From assembly GCA_016721085.1 (NCBI GenBank), contig JADKJI010000012.1, positions 124,001 to 188,000 on the forward strand: a stretch of 64,000 bases of DNA, given 5' to 3'. A program made the translations under genes and the position numbers. Within the stretch, counting starts at the first letter, position 1. Every line of letters starts with the position of its first letter. Shown piece by piece: positions 43,825 through 52,274 of this stretch. The DNA is from Chitinophagaceae bacterium (lineage in GTDB: Bacteria; Bacteroidota; Bacteroidia; Chitinophagales; Chitinophagaceae). Under the pieces are notes generated by a model. The model was not told the origin of the DNA, searched no databases, and saw only the letters and a list, made by a program, of their open reading frames with translations.

Positions 43825-44262
43825 ATGTATAACGGTCTTTTACATCTACATAATTTCTTGAGATGGGTTATCCTCTTCTTGTTGATTGTTTCTTTATTTC
43901 AGGCTTTTAGAAAGAACAGTGGATTGCAAAAAACAAGTCTTTGGTTATTGATTGTTGCGCATTCAACGCTTTTATTGGGATTGTACCAATGGTTTGCAGG
44001 AGATAAAGGATTGAAGTTGATTCAGGCTTCTGGTTTCGGTAATGTGATGAAAGATTCTGTATTGCGTTTCTGGGCTGTTGAGCACATGACCGGAATGATA
44101 ATCGGAATCATCCTGATTACTATTGCTCGCGGTAAATCTAAAAGATCGAATTATAGTGCCGCATCCTGGTTATATCTTATAGCCCTTATCATCATATTAG
44201 CTTCCGTTCCTTGGCCGTTTAGAGAGGGGATTGGAAGGCCGTGGTTTCCGGGGATGTCTTAA
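43825..44262 (+). CDS. Four-helix integral membrane protein of unknown function
   Basis: The 145-residue protein has four predicted membrane segments (about 12-28, 38-56, 87-102 and 117-132). Histidines lie in or near helices (GLLHLHNFLRW, IVAHSTLLLG, VEHMTGM), a spacing reminiscent of small haem-binding membrane proteins, though no known cytochrome motif is complete. I recognise it only as a conserved Bacteroidota-type membrane protein. It stands alone between repeat regions. Confidence 0.7.
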   Translation: MYNGLLHLHNFLRWVILFLLIVSLFQAFRKNSGLQKTSLWLLIVAHSTLLLGLYQWFAGDKGLKLIQASGFGNVMKDSVLRFWAVEHMTGMIIGIILITIARGKSKRSNYSAASWLYLIALIIILASVPWPFREGIGRPWFPGMS

Positions 44263-44486
44263 TAATTTGAAAATTTGAAAATATGGAAATGTGGAAATGA
44301 AACAGCCGTGATACAAATTAGAAGATGTGGAAATTAGAAAATGTGAAAATTAAACAACTTGCTAATTATTGAGTAAATAGGTCGATTCCCCTGTATTGGC
44401 TGTTTAATTTCCACATTTCCTCATTCTCACACTTTCACATTTTTATCACGGCTGTTCATTTTCAAATTTTCAAATTTTCAAATTTC
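44263..44486. repeat. Long inverted-repeat element without ORF (TTTGAAAATTTGAAA arms)
   Basis: The left arm (44263-44313) runs TTTGAAAATTTGAAAAT, GGAAATGTGGAAATG and AACAGCCGTGATA. The right arm (44443-44486) reads TATCACGGCTGTT and TTTTCAAATTTTCAAATT in reverse order. Inner parts (44318-44355 and 44400-44442) are also mutually inverted with mismatches. The whole 224-bp region can fold into one long imperfect hairpin between two convergent genes. No coding capacity is seen. Confidence 0.75.
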
Positions 44487-44488
44487 TC

Positions 44489-45610
44489 TCAAATCGCTTT
44501 CATTTCCGCAACAAACCTCTCCATCTCCCCCTTCAACCCAATACTCACCCTTGCCCAATGTCCATCTGGGTATGAATCTGATCGGAGAATAATGTTCTTC
44601 TTATACATATCATCCGAGAAATCCCCTTTATAACCAGGAAGGTGGAAGAACATGAAATTAGTATAAGAGGGAATCACTTTGTATTTCAATTGGGTCAGTT
44701 CCCTGAATGTATAATCTCTCGCTACCGCATTCTTTTCCCTGCTGCTTTTTCGGTGCTCCTCATCTTTTAAACTGGCCATAGCAGCTGCAATAGAAAGATT
44801 GCTGATAGCAAACTGTGTATTCTGGAAGTACTGTTTATCCAGTTTGTCCAGCAGTTTGGCGTCGCCTATTAAGAAACCAACTCTTAATCCAGCCATGCCA
44901 TGTATCTTGGAGAATGTTCGGGTTATCAGAACATTTGGATGTTTGTCAATCAATCCGATCATCGATTCATTATCTGGTGGATTCAGGAAATCGATATAAG
45001 CCTCATCAATAAGAACTACTGCTTTTTTAGAAGCTTCAATACAAAAGTTCTTCAAAGAAGAAGGAGAAACTATAGTTGCTGTTGGATTTGCAGGATTACA
45101 GATATAAACAAGGGCTGTTTTATCTGTAACAGATTTAAGCATCAGATCCAACTGATGGACCTTCCCTTCGTTCAATGGAATCTCAATTACTTCAGTGCCT
45201 ATTTTCTTTGCTGTGCTGGGAAGAATGCCAAAGGTAGGCGTTGCCGTTACCAGATTGCCATTACTGAAATGACGGGCTAATAATTTCAACCCTTCGCCTG
45301 AGCCTGCTGTCACTAATACCTGGTCTTCATTAACCTTATAATAATCTGCAATCTCTTTTCTGAAAGACTGCAAGGAGGCTACATTGAATGAATAGCGATT
45401 CGATTGGTCAATGATATCGATAATGGCTTTACGTGCCATGGGCGATATGCCATACGGATTTTCATTCGCTCCCAGGTTAAGTAATCCTGCCGGTGCTTCA
45501 ATGTTCCTTGGTAGATAATCTTCGCCAGCAATAGGTTTTAATGATATACCCAAACTAAAAGCGGCAAGGGCGCTTTGTTTCAGCCAGTCGCGGCGGTGGA
45601 GTGGTGGCAT
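44489..45610 (-). CDS. Tat-exported HisC-like aminotransferase (class I/II, PLP)
   Basis: From the ATG at 45610 the product is 373 residues. It begins MPPLHRRDWLKQSALAAFSLG, a twin-arginine signal. The rest is a complete fold-type I aminotransferase of the HisC branch: NLGANENPYGIS, VTAGSGEGLKLLARHF, YICNPANPT, LIDEAYIDF and the PLP lysine in RTFSKIHGMAGLRVG. Tat export suits a protein that folds around PLP in the cytoplasm. Its periplasmic substrate is unknown. It is distinct from the cytoplasmic hisC in the his operon. Confidence 0.87.
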   Translation of the reverse strand: MPPLHRRDWLKQSALAAFSLGISLKPIAGEDYLPRNIEAPAGLLNLGANENPYGISPMARKAIIDIIDQSNRYSFNVASLQSFRKEIADYYKVNEDQVLVTAGSGEGLKLLARHFSNGNLVTATPTFGILPSTAKKIGTEVIEIPLNEGKVHQLDLMLKSVTDKTALVYICNPANPTATIVSPSSLKNFCIEASKKAVVLIDEAYIDFLNPPDNESMIGLIDKHPNVLITRTFSKIHGMAGLRVGFLIGDAKLLDKLDKQYFQNTQFAISNLSIAAAMASLKDEEHRKSSREKNAVARDYTFRELTQLKYKVIPSYTNFMFFHLPGYKGDFSDDMYKKNIILRSDSYPDGHWARVSIGLKGEMERFVAEMKAI

Positions 45611-45875
45611 GGAAGTGTTTTTTTTGAAGTTACGGTAATTTAAAAGATGGAGAAATGAAAAGGTGAAAAGTATGTTGGTATTTGATAAGTGGTAATCGGG
45701 GAATAGGTAAGGTGGCATTTTTTTTATTTTTCTATACCCTCTTAGTGGTATCAAATACCATTCAGTAATTCAACTTGACAGGTGAATAAGCGGATTTGAT
45801 TTAGATAGGTGTGTGGATTTACATTCGTACAAGAAAGACTTATATCAGTTTTTCTTTAACCATAAACAGACTTCT

Positions 45876-46475
45876 ATGCAAAAAATGTTTTCCATTTCCA
45901 GAATGGTAGCTATTTCCCTCTTATTCTTATTCATTTCTTGTTCAAAAAAGGGAGACGGAAATGGCACTCCCAATCCCGTGGGCGAAATTTGGCCCCAGGA
46001 ATGGGTGTTGACTATGGATTTTGATGCCACATTTGTTAAATACCTTCAGATTTCCGGTAGACTCATTTATAGATCAAAAGTGGGGATTGATTATAGTTTG
46101 AAAAGCCTTTCTACAGAAAAGGATTGTAAATGGTTGGTGAAGAAGGCTGGCGAAAAGGCTGGCAGAACGATGTATACTTTTCAATTAGCTTCCGATACTG
46201 ATTATAATTGGTACGTTGTTACAGGAGGGTCGGTTCTGGGAACTCTTGAGTATCAGTTAAACGTGGATGTTGACGGTAGTACTGTAGGTTCTGAACAAGC
46301 AAAATTCTTTATAAATAAAGTAGGAGAGAAAAACGGGAAACAACTTATCACTATTGAAAGCGTATTTTATCCCGGGTATTTTCTTATAAATACTGGACAC
46401 ACGCAAGCTGCAAATGGTGTACTGTTAAGTAAAACTCAGGCCCCAGCTCAATTTTATAAGAACTTTGTTAACTAA
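45876..46475 (+). CDS. Putative lipoprotein of unknown function
   Basis: The ATG at 45876 gives 199 residues with a lipoprotein signal (ISLLFLFISCSKK); a GTG at 45813 would add 21 residues ahead of it and is rejected. The mature part has two repeated-looking blocks with paired Trp/Tyr residues, GSTVGSEQAKFFINKVGEKNG and ending SKTQAPAQFYKNFVN. It hints at a beta-trefoil-like or ricin-like fold, but this is weak. It precedes the LytS/LytTR pair by about 130 nt. Confidence 0.65.
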   Translation: MQKMFSISRMVAISLLFLFISCSKKGDGNGTPNPVGEIWPQEWVLTMDFDATFVKYLQISGRLIYRSKVGIDYSLKSLSTEKDCKWLVKKAGEKAGRTMYTFQLASDTDYNWYVVTGGSVLGTLEYQLNVDVDGSTVGSEQAKFFINKVGEKNGKQLITIESVFYPGYFLINTGHTQAANGVLLSKTQAPAQFYKNFVN

Positions 46476-46603
46476 TGTTTTATTGATTGGTGATTTTTGG
46501 CAGGTGTATTGTTCAATTTAAGGGTAGTATCATCAAATAGTATTAATCCTTTAAAAATTTTATATTGCTTTCTTTATAGGATTAATTATTGAATCTCTTG
46601 TAG

Positions 46604-48505
46604 ATGATTACGGCTGAAACCATGTATCTTTTGACAATGCACCTGCTACTAGGAATACTCCTGGTGATGATCATTTTCAGTGTGTATAGTTGGATGTCTA
46701 CGAAAGATAGGATGTTGGTTTTTTATATCCTTTACATGGTAGGTGGTCTGATTATTATTGGCAATAAGTATGTCGATATTTTCTCTCACAATTATAAGAC
46801 TAGTTTCACTGAAGTTACCTGGCTAGACAATATGTTCAGCGCTTCAGTAATGGCCATTCCCTATACTATTTTCTTATATGATGCCTTTTCTGTTAAGACA
46901 GGTTCGAAGTGGTTGAAGTTCAGTTGGTATTTTGTGTTAACCATGAATATTTCTCATTTCATTTACCTGCCAGTTGTAAAACTCATAGGTGTTGAGGATT
47001 ATTATGAAATTCCATTTGGGTCAACATTACTGGGTGTGATTTTTCTTGCTACTCTGTTTCTGATTGCAAGCGCCTTTTTCATTAAAAACAAAACACGTTT
47101 CCAGGCATTGATCTTATCTGGTTTCGTTGTTTATATAAGCATGTTCTTGCTAGCTGCTGTACAAGAATATTATTTTAAATCTGGGTTATTGAAAGGTATG
47201 ACAGGATTTTACCTGGCACTAACTGGGGAGATGATATTTTTTGCTCTTGCTTCTTCTCAAAGAATTACAGATGTATATAATGAATCTGAAAAGTTGAAGG
47301 TCATTAGTTACCAGTACCAATTGGAAATTGAGCAGGTGACTAATTTTTTCGCTACTTCTATTAATCAGCAAAATTCAGTGGATGACATGTTGTGGGATGT
47401 CTCCAAGAACTGTATTTCCAAATTAGGTTTTGAAGATTGTGTTATCTATTTGAAGGATGAAACAAAGAATGTGCTTGTTCAGAAAGCGGCCTGGGGGCCA
47501 AAGACAAATGACGATGATAGGATCGTAAACCCTATCGAGATTCCTATTGGAAAAGGAATCGTTGGTACAGTCGGTCGTACTGGTATTCCGGAGAATATTG
47601 GAGATACATCAATGGATAGTAGATATATAATTGATGATGCCAGCAGGTATTCTGAGTTGGCTGTTCCAATAATCCAAAATGATATCGTTGTTGGGGTTAT
47701 AGACAGTGAAAATTCACAGAAAGGTTTCTATACGCAAAGGCATTTACAGATTCTTGTAACTATTGCTTCTTTGTGTGCTTCCAAAATGGAAAAAATTGCA
47801 GCGGAAGAACAAACACGTGAAAAAGAAATTGAAGTTTTCAAGCTTAGCAAGGATATGGCTAATTGGCAAATTACAGCACTTCGGGCTCAAATGAATCCCC
47901 ATTTCCTTTTCAATGCAATGAATAGTATTCAACAGTTTACACTGGCACATGATACTATCAATGCAAATATTTATTTATCAAAATTCTCCACCCTTCTTAG
48001 AAAGGTGCTCCATTCTTCGCAGCAACCACTGATTTCTGTTGAAGAAGAAGTGGAGCAGCTAGAGTTATACCTTTCAATCGAACAACTTCGCATGGGGGTG
48101 GATTTTACTTATAAAATTTCTTTTGTAGATGAATTTGAACTTGATGCTGTAAAGATTCCTGGTATGCTTATCCAGCCCTTCGTTGAAAATTCATTGAAAC
48201 ATGGCTTGTCTCTAAAAGATGGAGAAAAACGACTTAGTATTATTTTTTCAATTATTGAAGATGAGTATTTAAAAGTACAAGTTGTTGATAACGGAATTGG
48301 AAGGCAAAGAGCTGCTGAATTAAATGACCGACAAGGAAAGTTTTTACCTCATGAATCAAGAGGGCTTGATTTGGTTAGAGAAAGATTGCAGATTCTGCAA
48401 CCAAAAGGTTTGGAAACTTCCTTGATTTCTTTTGTGGATTTAAAGGATGAAAGGGCTATCCCTCAGGGTACTGAAGTTACTATTTTTATTCCCTTATTGG
48501 ATTAA
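46604..48505 (+). CDS. LytS-type sensor histidine kinase with membrane and GAF domains
   Basis: The 633-residue protein has about seven membrane segments in residues 5-225, a coiled-coil-like linker, a GAF-type domain (about 245-400; GIVGTVGRTGIPENIGDT), and a His_kinase domain of the LytS/YehU class with the phospho-acceptor in MNPHF (His433), an N-box in GMLIQPFVENSLKHG and a G-box in VVDNGIGR. It probably senses a signal in the membrane or via GAF and phosphorylates the response regulator encoded 41 nt downstream. Confidence 0.9.
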   Translation: MITAETMYLLTMHLLLGILLVMIIFSVYSWMSTKDRMLVFYILYMVGGLIIIGNKYVDIFSHNYKTSFTEVTWLDNMFSASVMAIPYTIFLYDAFSVKTGSKWLKFSWYFVLTMNISHFIYLPVVKLIGVEDYYEIPFGSTLLGVIFLATLFLIASAFFIKNKTRFQALILSGFVVYISMFLLAAVQEYYFKSGLLKGMTGFYLALTGEMIFFALASSQRITDVYNESEKLKVISYQYQLEIEQVTNFFATSINQQNSVDDMLWDVSKNCISKLGFEDCVIYLKDETKNVLVQKAAWGPKTNDDDRIVNPIEIPIGKGIVGTVGRTGIPENIGDTSMDSRYIIDDASRYSELAVPIIQNDIVVGVIDSENSQKGFYTQRHLQILVTIASLCASKMEKIAAEEQTREKEIEVFKLSKDMANWQITALRAQMNPHFLFNAMNSIQQFTLAHDTINANIYLSKFSTLLRKVLHSSQQPLISVEEEVEQLELYLSIEQLRMGVDFTYKISFVDEFELDAVKIPGMLIQPFVENSLKHGLSLKDGEKRLSIIFSIIEDEYLKVQVVDNGIGRQRAAELNDRQGKFLPHESRGLDLVRERLQILQPKGLETSLISFVDLKDERAIPQGTEVTIFIPLLD

Positions 48506-48546
48506 ACAAATGCTGTAAGGTATATCTGGTTTAGTAAATTTATTTC

Positions 48547-49299
48547 ATGATAAAAGCATTGATAATTGATGATGAATCTTCGGCGGCAAAGGTATTGCAG
48601 CTGCTTCTTGAACTTCATGTTCCTGAAGTGACACAAATAAGGGTGGCAACCCGAGTCCCCGAAGCCAAATCCTTAATTCAGCAATATAATCCCGATTTAG
48701 TTTTTCTGGATATCATGATGCCAGAAAAGAATGGATTTGAATTGTTGAGTGAATTAACTGAAATTAGATTTGAACTGATTTTTACTACCGCATTCAATGA
48801 GTTTGCTATTCGTGCCATTCGATTCAGTGCCCTGGATTATTTGCTTAAGCCTATAGACGTTAAGGAGCTTCGGATGGCTGTGGACCGATATATGCATAAG
48901 CAATCACAGCTTAAACAATCCAATGTATTGTTCAAGAACCTTCTTCATAATCTTGAAACTCAAAAGGAATCGGAATACAGATTAGCAGTACCTACTGTTA
49001 ATGGTGCTATTTTCCTTTCAACTTCAGATATTGTAAGGCTGGAAGGGGAGGGAAACTATACCCGATTTTGTTTGAATAATAACCAGAAAATTGTAAGTGC
49101 AAAAACGATGAAAGATTACGAAGAAATGCTGCCGGCAAATCTATTTCTACGTATCCATAAGTCCCATCTGGTTAATGTAAGGTATATTGAGAACTATCTT
49201 AATGAAGGGCAAGTGGTTTTACTTGATAAGACAGTTTTGCCGGTTTCGCGGCTTAGAAAGAAGGAAGTAGCTTCAGTTTTATTACTCAAAGGAAAATAA
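48547..49299 (+). CDS. LytTR-family response regulator
   Basis: The 250-residue protein has an N-terminal receiver domain with acidic pair Asp8-Asp9, phospho-acceptor Asp55 (LVFLDIMMPEKNG) and the conserved Lys in YLLKPID. It has a C-terminal LytTR DNA-binding domain (about 145-248; IVRLEGEGNYTRFCL, FLRIHKSHLVN, LPVSRLRKKEV). It is the partner of the kinase just upstream. Its stop is one nucleotide from the stop of the convergent phosphoesterase gene. Confidence 0.92.
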   Translation: MIKALIIDDESSAAKVLQLLLELHVPEVTQIRVATRVPEAKSLIQQYNPDLVFLDIMMPEKNGFELLSELTEIRFELIFTTAFNEFAIRAIRFSALDYLLKPIDVKELRMAVDRYMHKQSQLKQSNVLFKNLLHNLETQKESEYRLAVPTVNGAIFLSTSDIVRLEGEGNYTRFCLNNNQKIVSAKTMKDYEEMLPANLFLRIHKSHLVNVRYIENYLNEGQVVLLDKTVLPVSRLRKKEVASVLLLKGK

Positions 49300-49300
49300 G

Positions 49301-49795
49301 CTATCTTTTTCCCAGTTCAATCACCGAGGCGTCGCGTATGTCTTTCCCATCTATTGCAAACTTTATTAAAGTCTTCACCTTATGCCAACCTTGCTTTCCT
49401 GCAGCACCTGGATTCATATGTAGACATTCAATAGCTGGGTCGTACATCACTTTGAGTATATGTGAATGACCGCTGATGAATAGTTGTGGTCGATGAATGG
49501 CTAATTCTTTTTTTGTTTCCGGATTATACTTTGGAGGGTAGCCGCCTATATGACGAATCATCACTTTCACCTCCTCACAATAAAACACCAATTGCTCGGG
49601 GTAGACTGAACGGACATCCTGACCATCTATATTACCATAAACCCCTTTTAGTGGTTTTACCGCTGCAATTTTATCAGCTAAGGCCAGATCTCCAAAATCT
49701 CCAGCATGCCAAACCTCATCGCAGTCTTCGAAATGACGTAATACCCCTTCATCAAGGAAGCCATGGGTGTCTGAAAGTAATCCTATTTTTGTCAT
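49301..49795 (-). CDS. YfcE/MJ0936-type metallophosphoesterase
   Basis: The 164-residue calcineurin-like phosphoesterase shows the ordered metal ligands DTH (LLSDTHGF), GD (VWHAGDFGD), GN (VYGNID) and GHSH (FISGHSHIL), plus a final NPGAAG. YfcE-like enzymes hydrolyse phosphodiesters in the cytoplasm; the physiological substrate is unclear. The gene is read convergently with the LytTR regulator. Confidence 0.88.
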   Translation of the reverse strand: MTKIGLLSDTHGFLDEGVLRHFEDCDEVWHAGDFGDLALADKIAAVKPLKGVYGNIDGQDVRSVYPEQLVFYCEEVKVMIRHIGGYPPKYNPETKKELAIHRPQLFISGHSHILKVMYDPAIECLHMNPGAAGKQGWHKVKTLIKFAIDGKDIRDASVIELGKR

Positions 49796-49802
49796 TGTGC
49801 TG

Positions 49803-50106
49803 GGTGCTAGATGCTGGATGCTTGAAGCTTAAGGCCTAGGGCTTAAAGCCTAAGGCTTTTTTTCGATTGCATAAATCTTTTATCAATTAGTAAAAATATC
49901 AAACAAACCTATATTGCCATAATTTTAATATTGTTATATAGAACCTTTAGTGGTGTATGTGTAAAATGTTGATGTTCTAAATCAGAGATCAATCAGTAAA
50001 TGGGAAAGCTTGCCGGCTGTTTCATTTCCATCCCGACGCGTCGGGATTCACATCTCCACATTAATAAGCCCATTTTCAAATTTTCAAATTATCTCATTTT
50101 CAAATT
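49803..50106. repeat. GCTTAAGGCCTAGGGCTTAAAGCC, GACGCGTC and TTTTCAAATT repeats
   Basis: This 317-bp gap has no gene. Bases 49805-49860 contain the GCTTAAGGCCTAGGGCTTAAAGCC family. A 16-nt palindrome TCCCGACGCGTCGGGA lies at 50031-50046, and TTTTCAAATTTTCAAATT units at 50072-50107 directly before the hmgA start. The AT-rich part from 49860 to 50000 may hold the hmgA promoter, but no consensus match was found. Confidence 0.7.
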
Positions 50107-50112
50107 CCTCCC

Positions 50113-51270
50113 ATGCCTCACTACCATACTCTCGGTTCCATCCCCCACAAACGCCATACGCAATTCCGTAAGCCAGATGGTGGGTTATACAGCGAACAAT
50201 TGTTTTCTACAGAAGGATTCAGTAATGATTATTCCCTTCTATACCATTGCCATCCTCCAACACAGATCATAAAGACAGAAGCACAGATTGATGTGTCACC
50301 CAAAATTGCAGAGGAGAAAATGCTTCAGCATCGTTGCCTGGAAGGGTTCAATATCCCACCAATCGACGATTATCTGGAAAGTCGGATTCCTGTATTAGTG
50401 AATAGCGATTGCCATATTGTGTTGGCGGCTCCTCGTAAAAGTCTGACTACTTATTTCTATAAGAATACGGATGCTGATGAAATGATTTTTGTTCATGAAG
50501 GGTCTGGAACTGTGAGGACTTTATATGGCAACCTCCCATTTAGTTATGGGGATTATATAGTATTGCCAAGAGGCACCATTTATCAGATAGATTTCAATAC
50601 ACCTGATAATCGCTTGTTCATTGTTGAATCATTCTCTCCATTACGTTATCCCAAAAGATATCTCAGTAAATATGGGCAACTGATGGAACACTCACCCTAT
50701 TGTGAAAGGGATATCAGGGCTCCGCAAGATCTTAAGACGTTTGATGAGAGTGGCGATTTCCTTATAAAGGCAAAGAAGAAAGGGATGTTATATGGTTTGC
50801 ACTATGGCACACACCCTTTTGATGTGATAGGGTGGGATGGTTGTTGTTATCCGTACATTTTCTCTATTCACGATTTTGAACCTATTACAGGAAGGGTGCA
50901 CATGCCTCCACCAATTCATCAAACATTCGAGACAGACTCCTTTGTTGTCTGCTCCTTTGTACCCAGATTATATGATTACCATCCACAGGGAATTCCCGCT
51001 CCCTATAACCATAGCAATATAGATTCAGATGAAGTATTGTATTACGTTGATGGCGACTTCATGAGCCGCAAGCATGTTACCCGCGGCATGATCACCCTAC
51101 ACCCCGCCGGCATTCCTCATGGCCCACACCCTGGTGCTGTTGAGAAAAGTATAGGTGCCAAAGAAACCAAGGAACTTGCTGTAATGGTCGACACCTTCCG
51201 ACCCCTCATGCTCACGCAACAAGCCCTGGATATTGAGAATAGGGATTATGTGATGAGTTGGGCTGAGTGA
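50113..51270 (+). CDS. hmgA: Homogentisate 1,2-dioxygenase
   Basis: The 385-residue cytoplasmic iron enzyme opens the ring of homogentisate in tyrosine/phenylalanine breakdown. It is slightly shorter than the about 430-residue mammalian form. Start MPHYHTLGSIPHKRHTQFR and the cupin motifs DEMIFVHEGSGTVRTLYG, YGDYIVLPRGTIYQ and VVCSFVPRLYDYHP with HPAGIPHGPHPG (metal and substrate histidines) are diagnostic. No other genes of the pathway (hpd, fahA) are in the window. Confidence 0.93.
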   Translation: MPHYHTLGSIPHKRHTQFRKPDGGLYSEQLFSTEGFSNDYSLLYHCHPPTQIIKTEAQIDVSPKIAEEKMLQHRCLEGFNIPPIDDYLESRIPVLVNSDCHIVLAAPRKSLTTYFYKNTDADEMIFVHEGSGTVRTLYGNLPFSYGDYIVLPRGTIYQIDFNTPDNRLFIVESFSPLRYPKRYLSKYGQLMEHSPYCERDIRAPQDLKTFDESGDFLIKAKKKGMLYGLHYGTHPFDVIGWDGCCYPYIFSIHDFEPITGRVHMPPPIHQTFETDSFVVCSFVPRLYDYHPQGIPAPYNHSNIDSDEVLYYVDGDFMSRKHVTRGMITLHPAGIPHGPHPGAVEKSIGAKETKELAVMVDTFRPLMLTQQALDIENRDYVMSWAE

Positions 51271-51577
51271 GGCTGGATGCCTGATGCTTGATGCTTAATG
51301 CTTTTTGCCTAAGGCTTAAAGCCTAAGGCCTAGGGCTTATTTAGTAAGCTACCAATGGTTCAGTTTATTACGCGTGCTATTTTCGAAGCCTGAGTTCCGT
51401 TTCAATTCCAGAACGAGCCTTAAGCTTTCGGCTAAAAGCCTAGGGCCTAAAGCCGAAGGCTTACTTAGTAGTCTACCGATAGTTCAATTTATAACGGGGG
51501 CCCATTTCGAAGCCTGAATTCCGTTTCAACTCTGAATTAGCCTTAAGCCTTAGGCCTTAAGCTTTAAGCAAAAAAAA
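51271..51577. repeat. GCCTAAGGCTTAAAGCC repeat array with a diverged 124-bp tandem duplication
   Basis: The gap after hmgA begins with GATGCTTGATGCTTAATGC units. These lead into AAGGCTTAAAGCCTAAGGCCTAGG sequence. A block with CGAAGCCTGA-TTCCGTTTCAA occurs twice, at about 51341-51440 and 51465-51565, period 124 and clearly diverged. It ends with CCTTAAGCCTTAGGCCTTAAGC immediately before the tetR promoter. No gene is seen. Confidence 0.75.
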
Positions 51578-51607
51578 TTGGTAATTCAAAAAATAAAACT
51601 AATTTTG
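51578..51607 (+). promoter_or_regulatory. tetR promoter
   Basis: TTG at 51578-51580, a 19-nt spacer and TAATTTTG at 51600-51607 fit the Bacteroidota pattern. The operator-like palindrome begins 10 to 13 nt downstream, a position suited to autorepression. Confidence 0.65.
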
Positions 51608-51616
51608 ACTAAACGG

Positions 51617-51633
51617 TTAAACCAATTGGTTAA
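51617..51633. promoter_or_regulatory. Putative TetR operator at the tetR start
   Basis: The perfect 12-nt palindrome AACCAATTGGTT (51620-51631) overlaps the proposed TTG start codon (51626). A close match, AACCATATGGTT, overlaps the start of tolC at 52259-52274. Their shared form AACCAnnTGGTT at both transcription units suggests the operator of this TetR protein. Confidence 0.65.
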
Positions 51634-52241
51634 AAAAATTGATACCTCCACAGAAGAAAAAATCCTGGCTGCCGCCAAGAAGGTATTCGTGCGCAAGGGT
51701 ATGTCGGGGGCGAGGATGCAGGATATTGCTGATGAAGCTGGAATAAATAAAGCCTTGCTTCATTATTATTTTAAGAATAAGGAGAAACTGTTTGAAGTGA
51801 TTTTTGTGGAAGCAGGTAATCGGTTATTCCCGAAAATCAACGAAATATTCAATAGCGATATTCCACTATTTGAAAAATTTGAGAAGTTTTGCGATGAATA
51901 CATAACAATGGTTATGGATAATCCTTATCTGCCCTTATTCGTACTTAATGAAATCAACCAGGATCCGGAAATGTTCCTTGAAAAGTTATGGCCTAATACT
52001 GCCAAGCCCAATCCTTCGAAATTTCTCGCTCAAATTGAAGCGGAAGTTAAAAAAGGCACTATAAAAAAGGTGAGTCCTATGGAACTGCTGATTAATTTGA
52101 TTATCAATGGTTGTTTTCCCATTTGTTGCTAAGCCAATGTTGCAGAAAACAATGGGACTCGATGAATGGCAATACAAAGCAGTGATGGAGCAACGAAAAA
52201 AGACAATACCAAGGTTTATAATTGATTCTATAAGTAACTGA
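51626..52241 (+). pseudogene. TetR-family regulator, C-terminus frameshifted
   Basis: The proposed start is TTG at 51626 (M-V-K-K-I-D-T-S); the more upstream TTG at 51578 is the promoter -33 element. The HTH domain (EEKILAAAKKVFVRKGMSGARMQDIADEAGINKALLHYYFKNKEKLFE) is intact. The reading frame meets TAA at 52130 after NGCFPICC. One extra base at about 52101-52103 moves it from the frame giving SMVVFPFVAKPMLQKTMGLDEWQYKAVMEQ, a normal TetR ligand-domain end that stops at 52241. The regulator may lack its last 45 residues, or the base may be an error. Confidence 0.85.
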
Positions 52242-52258
52242 TTTTTTTTGACTATAAA

Positions 52259-52274
52259 TTAACCATATGGTTAA
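52259..52274. promoter_or_regulatory. Putative TetR operator at the tolC start
   Basis: TTAACCATATGGTTAA is a perfect 16-nt palindrome. The tolC ATG (52267) is in its right half, exactly as the tetR start lies in the right half of its own palindrome. Both are preceded by TTTTGACTA at a similar distance. Binding here would block initiation of the efflux operon. Confidence 0.7.

Noticed and set aside
51578..51625. TTG at 51578 as tetR start
   Set aside because: It coincides with the promoter -33 element, and the extra residues encode no family sequence; the operator overlaps the later TTG at 51626.
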